Below are positions 43,930 through 52,323 of a stretch of DNA of 54,550 nt, piece after piece. Both the position numbers and the translations under genes were made by a program. Numbering within the stretch: the stretch's first letter is position 1; each line of letters begins with the position of its first letter. The notes beneath the pieces were generated by a model. It did not search any database, had not been told where the DNA came from, and saw only the letters and a program-made list of their open reading frames with translations. This DNA comes from CAZIAK01 sp964537035. GTDB taxonomy: Bacteria; Planctomycetota; B15-G4. Location: positions 1-54,550 of the forward strand of contig CAZIAK010000033.1 of the NCBI GenBank assembly GCA_964537035.1. Direction: 5' to 3'.

Positions 43930-45423
43930 ATGTGCAAGCACAAGATCATGATGACCCTGTTGCTCCTGGGCTCGGCGGCTGCATCGCTCCGGGCTCAGGA
44001 TGCCGACCTGACTCAGATCAGGGACTTTGCCGATGCTTCCAGTTCTGTCCAGGAACAGCTGGTGATCAGCGTCGAGGAGCTGACCGAGCTGCGCCAGGAG
44101 ATCACGGCGGAGAAGCTGCCCCTCAATCGGGAGCTGCGTGCCCTGGAGGATGAGCTGCGGCAGGTGCGCAGCGAGTTCCAGCAGGTCACGCGGGAGGTGG
44201 ACAGCAGCAGCCTCGAGCTGGCCAACCTGCGCAGGGACATCGAGGCTCGCGCCGAAGAGACGGGCTATCTCTCGAACCTGCTGGGCGAGTACGTCCGGGA
44301 GTTCGAGGCGCAGCTGCACATCGCTGAGCTACCTCGATACAAGGACGCCGTGGGCGAGGCCCAGCTGGCCCTGGAGAACACGGCGCTCGATCAGGCACTG
44401 GTCTATGACGCGCTCATTGCCGTGCTCTCCCAGTCGCTCGACCGGCTCTCCCAGGCGATGGGAGGCACACGGTTCGAGGGCACCGCAGTGGACGAGACAG
44501 GTGTGGTCCACGGGGGCACCTTCGTCATGGTCGGGCCCGCAGCCCTGTTTCGCTCGGAGAGCGGTGACGCTGTCGGCACGGCCGAGCAACGCCTGGGCTC
44601 CTTGGAGCCCGCCTGCATTCCCTTCGCCTCCTTGGACAACACCATGGCCGCGTCGGAATTCGTCGCCGGATCGGGTGGCGCCTTTCTGCTCGACCCCAGC
44701 CTGGGCAACGCGCACAAGATCGCAGCCACAGAGGAGAGCCTTGTCGAGCACATGAAGAAGGGCGGCCCGGTGATGTATCCGATCATCGCCATGGCGGCCG
44801 CGGCGCTGCTGGTGGGCTTGGTGAAATGGCTGAGCTTGGCCTGGCTGCGCAAGCCCTCCCGGCGGAGCATCGAGGAGCTGTTGAGCGCCTTGCGGGTCGG
44901 CGATGAGGAGGCCGCGCAGTACCAGGTCGGGCAGATCAAGGGCCCCGTGGGTGAGATGCTCGCCGCCGGGGTGGAGCACCTTCACGAGCCCCGAGAGCTG
45001 GTCGAAGAGGTGATGTACGAGCGGGTTCTCACGACCAGACTGCGGCTCGACCGTTTCTTGCCGTTCATCTCCATCTGCGCTGCCTCCGCCCCCTTGCTCG
45101 GCCTGCTGGGAACAGTGACCGGCATCATCAATACCTTCAAGCTGATCACCGTCTTCGGTTCTGGAGATGTGAAGACGCTCTCTGGCGGCATCTCCGAGGC
45201 CCTGATCACCACCGAGTTCGGTCTGATCGTGGCCATCCCCTGCCTGTTGATGCACGCGTTCCTGTCCCGCAAGGCCCGGGGCTCCGTGAGCCAGATGGAG
45301 ACGGCCGCGGTGTCCTTCGTGAATCAGATCAGCAAGAGGCTCGTGGACGTGGTGGAGCCGGCGCCGCTCCTGACCCTCGCGGCAGCGGGGGAACCCGCCC
45401 CTCGCGAACCGGAGCTGGTCTGA
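43930..45423 (+). CDS. TtpC-like long MotA/TolQ/ExbB proton-channel protein
   Basis: 497 residues. A signal-like N-terminus (MMTLLLLGSAAASLRAQ), then a periplasmic helical coiled-coil domain to about residue 270, then an ExbB/TolQ module with membrane helices near 280-300 (VMYPIIAMAAAALLVGLV), 380-405 (ICAASAPLLGLLGTVTGII) and 415-440 (SEALITTEFGLIVAIPCLLMH). The GLLGTVTGI and EALITTEFGLIVAIP stretches are the family core. Such TtpC-like proteins energise dedicated TonB2-type systems together with a short ExbB. One base separates it from the next gene. Confidence 0.93.
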   Translation: MCKHKIMMTLLLLGSAAASLRAQDADLTQIRDFADASSSVQEQLVISVEELTELRQEITAEKLPLNRELRALEDELRQVRSEFQQVTREVDSSSLELANLRRDIEARAEETGYLSNLLGEYVREFEAQLHIAELPRYKDAVGEAQLALENTALDQALVYDALIAVLSQSLDRLSQAMGGTRFEGTAVDETGVVHGGTFVMVGPAALFRSESGDAVGTAEQRLGSLEPACIPFASLDNTMAASEFVAGSGGAFLLDPSLGNAHKIAATEESLVEHMKKGGPVMYPIIAMAAAALLVGLVKWLSLAWLRKPSRRSIEELLSALRVGDEEAAQYQVGQIKGPVGEMLAAGVEHLHEPRELVEEVMYERVLTTRLRLDRFLPFISICAASAPLLGLLGTVTGIINTFKLITVFGSGDVKTLSGGISEALITTEFGLIVAIPCLLMHAFLSRKARGSVSQMETAAVSFVNQISKRLVDVVEPAPLLTLAAAGEPAPREPELV

Positions 45424-45424
45424 G

Positions 45425-46090
45425 ATGCCCACTTGGGATGCCTTGCTGAGTCGTGGTGCAACGGTCTGGACCGAGGCCGAGACGATCTGGCGCTCGGGTG
45501 GCTGGGCCATGGTGGCCATCGGCGTCGTGGCCCTGGTCATGTTCGCCATGGGCATGCATGTGTACCTGGGCCTGCGGGCGAAGGGATTCCTGGCAGTGCA
45601 GGAGAGCACCTGGCGCCACTGGATCGCCCACCCCGAAGAGCGCAATGGCCCGATCGGTGAGCTGCTCGACTTTCTCACAGGAGGTTCGTCCGTCAGCCAG
45701 ACGGCCACCTCTTTTGAGCAGATGCGCATGGCCGAAACAGAGCCCTTCGAGCGAGACCTGCGGGTGATGAAGATCTGCGTCAGCGCGGCCCCGCTGGTGG
45801 GCTTGCTGGGGACAGTCATCGGCATGCTCTCCACCTTCGGCGCCCTGGCTTCGGGCTCCAGCGGGGACAAGACCATGACCATGATCGCCGACGGCATCTC
45901 AGAGGCGCTGATCACCACGGAGACCGGGCTGGTGATCGCCCTGCCGGGCCTGTTCTTCCACTACAACCTTGTCCGCACGCAACAGCGCTACAAGGCCTTT
46001 CTCGCCCACCTGGAGACCGTCTGCAATCAGGCACTCCATCGCCAGGTGACCGAGCGCAGGGCAGACCTCTCGCCCGCACTCTCTCTCTGA
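45425..46090 (+). CDS. exbB: ExbB/TolQ proton-channel protein
   Basis: 221 residues, the usual short ExbB2 form. Three membrane segments: about 23-45 (GGWAMVAIGVVALVMFAMGM), 118-140 (KICVSAAPLVGLLGTVIGM) and 160-180 (ITTETGLVIALPGLFF). With ExbD it forms the inner-membrane motor that uses proton motive force to drive TonB. The core glycines and the ALITTETGL motif are intact. Second ExbB-like protein of the cluster. Confidence 0.95.
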   Translation: MPTWDALLSRGATVWTEAETIWRSGGWAMVAIGVVALVMFAMGMHVYLGLRAKGFLAVQESTWRHWIAHPEERNGPIGELLDFLTGGSSVSQTATSFEQMRMAETEPFERDLRVMKICVSAAPLVGLLGTVIGMLSTFGALASGSSGDKTMTMIADGISEALITTETGLVIALPGLFFHYNLVRTQQRYKAFLAHLETVCNQALHRQVTERRADLSPALSL

Positions 46091-46114
46091 CCCCCGACCA
46101 CAAACGAGACCATC

Positions 46115-46528
46115 ATGGGACGTTTCAGTAGCGCCATCGCAGACGACGGCGACGACACCGCCATCGACATGTCGCCGCTCATGGACTGCGTGTTCATCCT
46201 CTTGATCTTCTTCATCGTCACCACGACATTCGTCGACGAGACCGGCGTGGAGGTGGACAAGCCTCAGGCGGCCTCCGCGTCGCAGCTGGAGAAGAACAGC
46301 ATCCTCATCGCCCTGACCGGCAAGGGCGAGGTGGTCTATGGGGGCCGCAACATCGGCGTGGGGGGCGTGCGCTCGCTGGTCCAGCGCATGCTGCGCCAAG
46401 AGGATCTGCCCGTGATCATTCAGGCCGACCAGGTGTCACCCTCGGGACTGCTCGTGCGCATCATCGACGAAGCGAAGCTGGCCGGTGCCATCAAGGTCAG
46501 TGTGGCCACGGCCAAGTCGAGAAACTGA
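46115..46528 (+). CDS. exbD: ExbD/TolR-family protein
   Basis: 137 residues. One N-terminal membrane helix with the essential proton-carrying Asp in DMSPLMDCVFILLIFFIV, followed by a periplasmic domain with VDKPQA, LTGKGEVVYGGRNI and VIIQADQVSPSGLLVRIID, as expected for ExbD. It couples proton flow through ExbB to TonB. Twenty-four bases after exbB and 6 before tonB. Confidence 0.95.
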   Translation: MGRFSSAIADDGDDTAIDMSPLMDCVFILLIFFIVTTTFVDETGVEVDKPQAASASQLEKNSILIALTGKGEVVYGGRNIGVGGVRSLVQRMLRQEDLPVIIQADQVSPSGLLVRIIDEAKLAGAIKVSVATAKSRN

Positions 46529-46534
46529 GCGACC

Positions 46535-47200
46535 TTGAACAGCCACCGCAAGACCTCGTCCCTGCGCATGGTGCTCAGCCGCCTGCTGGTGGTTGCAGGT
46601 GCCGCGTCGATGACCCTGGCGTTCTTCCTGGTGTTGCCGCTGATTCAGGCCATCGGCGAGCTGCCCCAAGGCGACACCGTGGTGAGGGCCCTGGAGACCA
46701 CGGCGCTCCCACCGCCGCCACCCCCTCCCGAACCAGAAGTTGAGCCCGAGCCAGAGCCCGAAGAGACGCCGCCAGAGCTGGCGGAAGAGGCGCCGCCCCT
46801 CGATCTGTCTCAACTGGCCCTGGCGCTCAATCCGGGCTTCGGCGACGGCGGCCTGGGCGGGGACTTCGCCATCGATCTGGGCGCGGTCATGCAAAGCCGG
46901 GGCGACACGGACGCCCTGTTTTCCCTGGCCGATCTCGACCAGAAGCCCAGGGCGCTCTATCGCCCGAGCCCGGTGCTCAACTCCAAGCAGCGGCGGGCCA
47001 CCCCGGGCAGCGTCACGGTGGTCTTCATCGTGGATCAGTCGGGCAGGGTCGAGGCTCCCGTCGTGATGAACTCCACTGATCCTGTTTTCGAACGATCGGC
47101 GCTGGCCGCCATCAAGAAATGGAAGTTCGAACCTGGCAAGCGCGGAGGCAAGTCCGTGAGGTTTCGCATCCGCCAACCCATCTCCTTCCCGAAGAGCTGA
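46535..47200 (+). CDS. tonB: TonB energy-transducing protein
   Basis: 221 residues from TTG 46535; ATG 46568 is a shorter alternative. Membrane anchor near 18-42 (AASMTLAFFLVLPLIQAI), a Pro/Glu spacer (PPPPPPEPEVEPEPEPEE) that spans the periplasm, and a C-terminal TonB domain (~150-221) with GSVTVVFIVDQSGRV, SALAAIKKWKFEPGK and VRFRIRQPISF. It passes energy to the receptor encoded upstream. The location argues for a dedicated receptor-motor pair rather than a global TonB. Confidence 0.95.
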   Translation: MNSHRKTSSLRMVLSRLLVVAGAASMTLAFFLVLPLIQAIGELPQGDTVVRALETTALPPPPPPPEPEVEPEPEPEETPPELAEEAPPLDLSQLALALNPGFGDGGLGGDFAIDLGAVMQSRGDTDALFSLADLDQKPRALYRPSPVLNSKQRRATPGSVTVVFIVDQSGRVEAPVVMNSTDPVFERSALAAIKKWKFEPGKRGGKSVRFRIRQPISFPKS

Positions 47201-47205
47201 CCAAC

Positions 47206-48717
47206 ATGTTTCGTTTCAGAGTGTTCTTGTGCGCTGCAGCTGTCGCGGTGGTTCCGAGCTGTGCTTCGCCATCACCCGAGCGAGAGCTGGTCGTCGAGGC
47301 CAGCCCGCAGGAGACTCAGCGCTCGTCGGACCCAGCCCCCCCAGCTTCCCCAGGCTCCGCTCCGGTGACGCCGGTCTCGGACAACTCGGCAGTCCTCGCG
47401 TCCGCTGCAAAGGCGGGGCTCGATGACACCGTGGCTTCGGTCCTGGCCGACGCACGCTTTCAGAAGCGCTTCGCCGAGAGCTACCTGTCCCAGACAGAGG
47501 TCGAGCCTCGTGTGGCAGCCAACGAGGTCAGCCAGCTGCAGGCCGTGATGGCTGCCATCGCTGTCGACGCGAAGGACGACGCCCGGGCGCTGTTGGCGAA
47601 ACACAGGGGCCCGAGCAAGAGCGCTGTGTTCGATTTCACCGCTGGCAACCTGCACTTCCAGGACGAGCGCTACGAAGAGGCGGAGGTCGCCTACGGCGTG
47701 GCCATCGAGAAGCACCCCAAGTTTCTCCGAGCCTACAAGAACCTGGGTCTGGTCCATGTGCGCCAGGGTGAGTTCGATGCTTCGGCCAAGGCCTTCACGG
47801 CGGTGGTGGAGCTGGGCGGTGCGGACGCCACGACCTACGGCTTGCTGGGCTACTCCTACTCGAACACCGAGAACCACTTGTCCGCCGAGTCGGCCTATCG
47901 CATGGCCGTGCTGCTCGACCCCGAGACTCTTGACTGGCAGATGGGGCTGGCCCGCACGTTCTTCAAGCTCGAACGCTTCGCAGACGCCGCCTCTCTCTGT
48001 GGGACGCTCATCAGCAACGCTCCCGAGCGCTCAGATCTGTGGTTGTTGCAGGCCAACGCATACCTGGGCCTGCAGCAGCCCATGAAGGCAGCGGAGAACT
48101 ACGAGCTGGTGGATCGCCTCGGGGGCTCGACGGCAGAGAGTCTCAACATGCTCGGAGACATCTACGTGAATGAAGGGCTCGACGACATCGCCGTGGAGCG
48201 CTACATCCGTTCCGTGGCTCTCGACGGTGAAGGCAGCCTCGCCAGGCCGCTTCGTGCCGCCCGAGTGCTCACGGCCCGCGGGGCGCTGCGCGAGAGTCAT
48301 CAACTCATCGACAGCATCGCGTCCCTCCGGGGCGACCTGCTCCTTCCCGCCGAGCGCATTGATCTGCTCAGGATCAGGGCCAGCTTGGCGGTCGCCGAAG
48401 GCAAGGGCGATGAGGAGATCTCTGTGTTGGAGCAGATCGTCGCGCTTGACCCACTCGATGGCGAGGCGCTGATTCTCCTGGGGCAGCATGCGGGCCGCTC
48501 AGGGGACACCGAGCAGGCCGTCTTCTACTACGAGCGCGCGGCGAGCCTCGAGGACTTTGAAGCCGACGCGAAGGTGCGTCACGCCCAGCTGCTGGTGGCA
48601 GAGGAACGCTACGCCGAGGCCCTGCCGCTGCTGCGGCGCTCGCTGGTGCTCAAGCCCAACGACCACGTGCAGGAGTATCTGGCCCAGGTGGAGCGTGTGG
48701 CGTCGAAGACGTCGTGA
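47206..48717 (+). CDS. TPR lipoprotein of the TonB system
   Basis: 503 residues from ATG 47206. Lipoprotein signal with VVPSC (Cys 19), a polar Ser/Pro-rich linker to about residue 60, then many TPRs (for example FLRAYKNLGLVHVRQGEFDAS, YGLLGYSYSNTENHLSAE, ILLGQHAGRSGDTEQAVFYYE). TPR proteins at this position are a known companion of TtpC-type TonB clusters. It may organise the motor-receptor complex in the periplasm. Five bases after tonB; converges on manA with 5 bases between stops. Confidence 0.88.
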   Translation: MFRFRVFLCAAAVAVVPSCASPSPERELVVEASPQETQRSSDPAPPASPGSAPVTPVSDNSAVLASAAKAGLDDTVASVLADARFQKRFAESYLSQTEVEPRVAANEVSQLQAVMAAIAVDAKDDARALLAKHRGPSKSAVFDFTAGNLHFQDERYEEAEVAYGVAIEKHPKFLRAYKNLGLVHVRQGEFDASAKAFTAVVELGGADATTYGLLGYSYSNTENHLSAESAYRMAVLLDPETLDWQMGLARTFFKLERFADAASLCGTLISNAPERSDLWLLQANAYLGLQQPMKAAENYELVDRLGGSTAESLNMLGDIYVNEGLDDIAVERYIRSVALDGEGSLARPLRAARVLTARGALRESHQLIDSIASLRGDLLLPAERIDLLRIRASLAVAEGKGDEEISVLEQIVALDPLDGEALILLGQHAGRSGDTEQAVFYYERAASLEDFEADAKVRHAQLLVAEERYAEALPLLRRSLVLKPNDHVQEYLAQVERVASKTS

Positions 48718-48722
48718 GCCTG

Positions 48723-49739
48723 TCAGGCTTCCAGCGATTTTCGGCCTGCGGGTTCGCAGCGGAGCAGGTCCAGCCCTTGCCCTGCGATGAGCACGGGCTC
48801 GACGACCAAGACCGTGTCTCCGGGGCTCAGGTCTTGGGCGCCTGAGGAGCCGTAGAGTTCGCCCCTGCCAGAAAGGACTGTCACCGTGGCGAAGGCGCCC
48901 CTGGGAGTGAGAGGCAGGTCGCCCGAGGGCTGGCTGCGGCTGAGGTTGAAGTGGCTGCCCTCGATGAGCGGGGTCCATGCGGTGGTGGACGGGGTGACCC
49001 GGATGGGCTGCACGGCTCCCGTGTCTTTCAACGACACGGCGGCCTGTTCGAGGTGCAGTTCTCGGGCGGGCAAGCGGTCCCAGTCGTGGAGTCGCCAGGT
49101 GGCGTCTGAGGTCTGCTGCACTTCGAACAGCGTGAGCCCACCGCCGATGGCGTGGACCGTTCCTGCTTCGACCATGTAGGTGTCGCCCGGGCGTGGGCGG
49201 TGCGCCGCCAGCAAGGGCAGCACGGCCTCCGTCTTGGCGCCGGCCTTGAGGGCGTCCATGAGGTCGGTGGCTGTGACACCGTGGGCCAGTCCCAGGTAGA
49301 GCAGGGCGTCGGGTTCGGCGCTGAGCACATGCCAGGCCTCGGTCTTGCCGTTGGGAAGTCCGAGGGATCGAGCCGCTGCGTCGTCGGGGTGCACCTGCAC
49401 CGAGAGAGGCTCTCTGGCATCGAGGAACTTCAGCAGCAGCGGCAGGTCGTTCGGCTGGGGCCAGCCGTAGACCCGACCCTGCCCCTCGAGCCAGCGGCAC
49501 AGGTCGTGGTCGCTGCCCTGAACGCCGGTCACGCTGCCGGGGTAGGTGCTCAGCAACCACCATTCGCCGCAGTCAGCGTTGTCGTCCCAGCCGAAACGGC
49601 GGGCGATCTGGCGACCGCCCCAGGGGCGCGGCACGCCCAGGGGCTCCATGGCCAGGTGGCTGGGGGCCACCACGGGGGGCGCGACGGGGGCGGGGGCTGA
49701 CGGGGGCTGCGCGTGGCGCAGGTCGGTGCGGTGGGGCAT
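48723..49739 (-). CDS. manA: class I mannose-6-phosphate isomerase
   Basis: 338 residues. Zinc-dependent cupin isomerase converting fructose 6-phosphate and mannose 6-phosphate. Motifs: WGGRQIAR near the start, LSVQVHPDD (zinc ligands Gln and His), KTEAWHVL (Glu), and VEAGTVHAIGGGLTLFEVQQTSDATWRLHDWDR (His plus the catalytic Arg). It has the short bacterial form with an N-terminal Pro/Ala-rich extension of about 30 residues; Met 31 (MEPLGVPRPWGG) is a plausible alternative start at 49649. Upstream supplier for the phosphomannomutase at 35332-36708. Confidence 0.93.
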   Translation of the reverse strand: MPHRTDLRHAQPPSAPAPVAPPVVAPSHLAMEPLGVPRPWGGRQIARRFGWDDNADCGEWWLLSTYPGSVTGVQGSDHDLCRWLEGQGRVYGWPQPNDLPLLLKFLDAREPLSVQVHPDDAAARSLGLPNGKTEAWHVLSAEPDALLYLGLAHGVTATDLMDALKAGAKTEAVLPLLAAHRPRPGDTYMVEAGTVHAIGGGLTLFEVQQTSDATWRLHDWDRLPARELHLEQAAVSLKDTGAVQPIRVTPSTTAWTPLIEGSHFNLSRSQPSGDLPLTPRGAFATVTVLSGRGELYGSSGAQDLSPGDTVLVVEPVLIAGQGLDLLRCEPAGRKSLEA

Positions 49740-49810
49740 GACGAAGGGTCTCCGTCAGCATCCATCGGCCATCCCGCTCCCTGCTCTGAAGCCGGTCAGC
49801 TGTGGATCAT

Positions 49811-49834
49811 GGGCCCTGGGCCCTGGGCCCTGGG
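49811..49834 (+). repeat. 7-bp tandem repeat GGGCCCT
   Basis: Three copies of GGGCCCT followed by GGG, in the gap between manA and the sulfatase-fold gene. Confidence 0.7.
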
Positions 49835-49869
49835 CTCGGGCGACTGGCTTCGCCCCCGGGTCCTCCCAT

Positions 49870-49953
49870 GGAGCCTCCCTTGGAGTCGACGCTGGAGCCG
49901 ACGCCGGAGCCTACGCCGGAGACGACGCCGGAGTCGACGCTGGAGTCGCCCTT
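49870..49953 (+). repeat. 12-bp minisatellite, seven units
   Basis: Seven successive 12-base units (49870, 49882, 49894, 49906, 49918, 49930 and 49942 as starts), each beginning GGAG and mostly continuing xCxACGCy. The period is a multiple of three, so any frame reading it gives a four-residue repeat. It lies in a 227-base gap (49740-49966) between manA and the sulfatase-fold gene, which holds nothing else I can name apart from the GGGCCCT repeat. Confidence 0.75.
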
Positions 49954-49966
49954 GGCTTTGGCGCCT

Positions 49967-51322
49967 TCAGCGGGTGTAGCCGAGGGCGTCCAGGGCGGCG
50001 CGGGTCTCCGGGTCGAGCTGCTCCGTGGCGTCGCTGGCGAGCAGGGTTTTCTCGAATCCGGCGAAGAGGTCGCGCAGGGCGGCGTCTCTGCCTGGCGCCG
50101 GTGGTTGGCCCGACGGCACCAGCGCGTCGCTGTTGCCCACCATGAGCCCGTCATCCCCCAGCTGGTAGAAGCGCTGGCCAGTGAGCTCGACGATCTCGCC
50201 GGTGACGCGGACATCTTTCGCGGGCTCGGCATAGGTGCGGCGCATGCCCACGGGAGGCTCTGCGCGGCCCGCGGACAGCTGGCTGAGATCGCGGCCGCCG
50301 GGCACCAGCTGTGGGTCGAGCCCGGCCATGGCCAGCAAGGTCGCTGCGATGTCGACGGACCCCGCCGGATCGTCGCGCACGCCCGCCGCCAGGCGGGGGG
50401 ACAGGATCACCAAGGGCACATGCAGCTGGGCCTCGGTGAGCCGATCACCATGACCGAAGGAGCCGTCGTCGCCGAAGCTCTCGCCGTGGTCTGCGGTGAT
50501 GAGGATGTGGGTCTCGACCTCGCCGGCGTCTCTCGCCAGCCGCTCCAGCAGCTGCCCGATGCGGCGATCGAGGTAGGCCACGTCGTCGTCGTAGGCTGCC
50601 ATGGCGGCCTGCAGCGCGGCGGGCAGATCTGCGCGGTGGGTCTTGGCCACTCGGGTCAGCTCGCGGGTCTCGACCTCGACGGTCTGCTGCCCGTCGGCTG
50701 ACTTCTCGCGGCTCGCCGAGTCGCCGTAGGGAGAGTGGGCGTCGAAGAAGTGAAAGAAGAAGAACTGCTGCTCCCCGGGGTTCTCATCGATGAGCCTGAG
50801 GGCATCAGCCATCACCGTGTCGGCCGCGGAGTAGAAGTGGTCCCAGTCCGGGTCGTGGCCGCCCCAGGTCTTCTTCTCGGGGCGCCCGAGGGTGAAGTCG
50901 TCGAGGTAGGGAGCAAAGCCCCGGGCGAAGCCGAAGCGTTGCTCGAGCGGGAACGAAGCCACGGCGGCGGCGCTGGAGAAGCCGGCGAAGCCAAAGAGAT
51001 CGGTGATCGTGGTGACCTGCTCGGGGAGTACCAGCCCGTTGCGGGTCACGCCGTGCTGCCAGGGGTGCAGGCCCGTGAACATGGAGGCGTGGCTGGGCTG
51101 GGTGCTCGAGGTCGAGCTGTAGAAGCGGGTGAACACCGTGCCCGCCTCGGCCGCGGCGGCCAGCTGGGGCATGGCGGCCTGGGGCCCGGCGAAGCGGTCA
51201 TAGCGCAGGGTGTCCAGGCTGATCAGCACGACCCGCCGTCGGGGCAGGTCTTCGCCGCAGCCGCTCAGCAAGGCTCCGAGCAGTGCGACGATCAAGGCCC
51301 CGAGCACCTGTCTTGCGGTCAT
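49967..51322 (-). CDS. sulfatase-fold (alkaline phosphatase superfamily) lipoprotein
   Basis: 451 residues from ATG 51322. Lipobox LLSGC (Cys 21) follows a hydrophobic helix, so it is probably a membrane-bound lipoprotein. Alkaline phosphatase-superfamily core: VVLISLDTLRYDRF (metal Asp), STQPSHASMFTGLHPWQHG at the nucleophile position, and ITADHGESFGDDGSFGHGDRL (metal Asp-His). The nucleophile segment lacks the C/S-x-P-x-R signature needed for formylglycine formation, so a Thr or Ser nucleophile, as in phosphoglycerol or phosphoethanolamine transferases and phosphatases, is more likely than sulfatase activity. Ends ALGYTR. Confidence 0.88.
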   Translation of the reverse strand: MTARQVLGALIVALLGALLSGCGEDLPRRRVVLISLDTLRYDRFAGPQAAMPQLAAAAEAGTVFTRFYSSTSSTQPSHASMFTGLHPWQHGVTRNGLVLPEQVTTITDLFGFAGFSSAAAVASFPLEQRFGFARGFAPYLDDFTLGRPEKKTWGGHDPDWDHFYSAADTVMADALRLIDENPGEQQFFFFHFFDAHSPYGDSASREKSADGQQTVEVETRELTRVAKTHRADLPAALQAAMAAYDDDVAYLDRRIGQLLERLARDAGEVETHILITADHGESFGDDGSFGHGDRLTEAQLHVPLVILSPRLAAGVRDDPAGSVDIAATLLAMAGLDPQLVPGGRDLSQLSAGRAEPPVGMRRTYAEPAKDVRVTGEIVELTGQRFYQLGDDGLMVGNSDALVPSGQPPAPGRDAALRDLFAGFEKTLLASDATEQLDPETRAALDALGYTR

Positions 51323-51419
51323 CGGGGAGCACGGCCACTCCCACGATGACGCCCGCTTGCGAGGGTGCCCGCCAGCGTGGGTGGGTCGTCTCTGCGCCCC
51401 TGCCAGCGCTCGGGCCACG

Positions 51420-52199
51420 TCAGCTCCGGGCCGAGCGAAACAGCGCTGAGCGGGACAGGCCAGCGCGGGCGAGGGCGAACCGCCCCAGGGTGGCCAGGGT
51501 CAACAGGCCATAGCGGGCGCTGCGCTGAAAGTTGATCGACGACGCCTCTTCGAAGTAGCGGCAAGGCACGGGCACGTCGCCGATGCGAAAACCGAAGTGC
51601 ACGGCCTGGGCGAGAAACTGGGAGTCGAAGACGAAATCGTCAGAGTTCTCTTGAAACGGGATCGTCTCCAGCACGTCTCTCGTGTAGGCGCGCATGCCCG
51701 TATGAAAGTCGCTCACGTTCTGGCCCAGCACGATGTTCTCGGTGATGGTCAGGCCGCGGTTGGCGATGTACTTCCAGGTGGGCATGCCTGAAGCCAGGGC
51801 CTCGGTGCGGCTGCGCACTCGCGAGCCCAGCACCACGTCGCAGATGCCCAGGCGCAAGAAGCTCACGATGGCCGGGATCACCCGGGCGTCGTACTGGTAG
51901 TCGGGGTGAATCATCACCACGATGTCCGCGCCGTGCTCCAGGGCGATCTGGTAGCAGGTCTTCTGGTTGCCGCCGTAGCCCGTGTTGTCTTCGTGCTCGA
52001 CGGTGGTGATGCCCAGGCTGCGGGCCAGCTCGGCGGTGCCGTCGGTGGAGCAGTCATCGACCAAGATGATCTCGTCGACCACGGAGCGGTCGATGTCAGC
52101 CAGGGTCGCCTCCAGGGTCTGGGCGGCGTTGTAGGCCGGCATGACGACCATCACGGGGCCGTGAGCTCGGGGCGGGGGCACGATGTCCTGAAGTGTCAT
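51420..52199 (-). CDS. DPM1-like glycosyltransferase family 2
   Basis: 259 residues from ATG 52199; upstream open frame to 52325 overlaps the divergent gene's promoter region. GT-A fold with MVVMPAYNAAQTL, ILVDDCSTDGT, GYGGNQKTCYQIAL, MIHPDYQYDARV in place of the D-x-D, and DFHTGMRAYTRDVL, the pattern of dolichyl-phosphate-mannose-synthase-like transferases. No membrane helices beyond a mildly hydrophobic C-terminus. It may move a sugar to a lipid carrier; donor unknown. It precedes the sulfatase-fold gene on the same strand by 97 bases. Confidence 0.9.
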   Translation of the reverse strand: MTLQDIVPPPRAHGPVMVVMPAYNAAQTLEATLADIDRSVVDEIILVDDCSTDGTAELARSLGITTVEHEDNTGYGGNQKTCYQIALEHGADIVVMIHPDYQYDARVIPAIVSFLRLGICDVVLGSRVRSRTEALASGMPTWKYIANRGLTITENIVLGQNVSDFHTGMRAYTRDVLETIPFQENSDDFVFDSQFLAQAVHFGFRIGDVPVPCRYFEEASSINFQRSARYGLLTLATLGRFALARAGLSRSALFRSARS

Positions 52200-52323
52200 G
52201 GGCCCTTTTCTAGCTGCTGGGGTGTGGCGAGTGCGCGGGCATGATGACAAACCTACTCTGCCTGAGGATCCCCGCCAGGGGAAGAAAGGCCCAGGGCCCC
52301 TGATCGGGGTACGATTCGCCGCC

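Noticed and set aside
49870..49953. CRISPR-like array
   Set aside because: Units are 12 bases and contiguous, with no spacers and no cas genes nearby.
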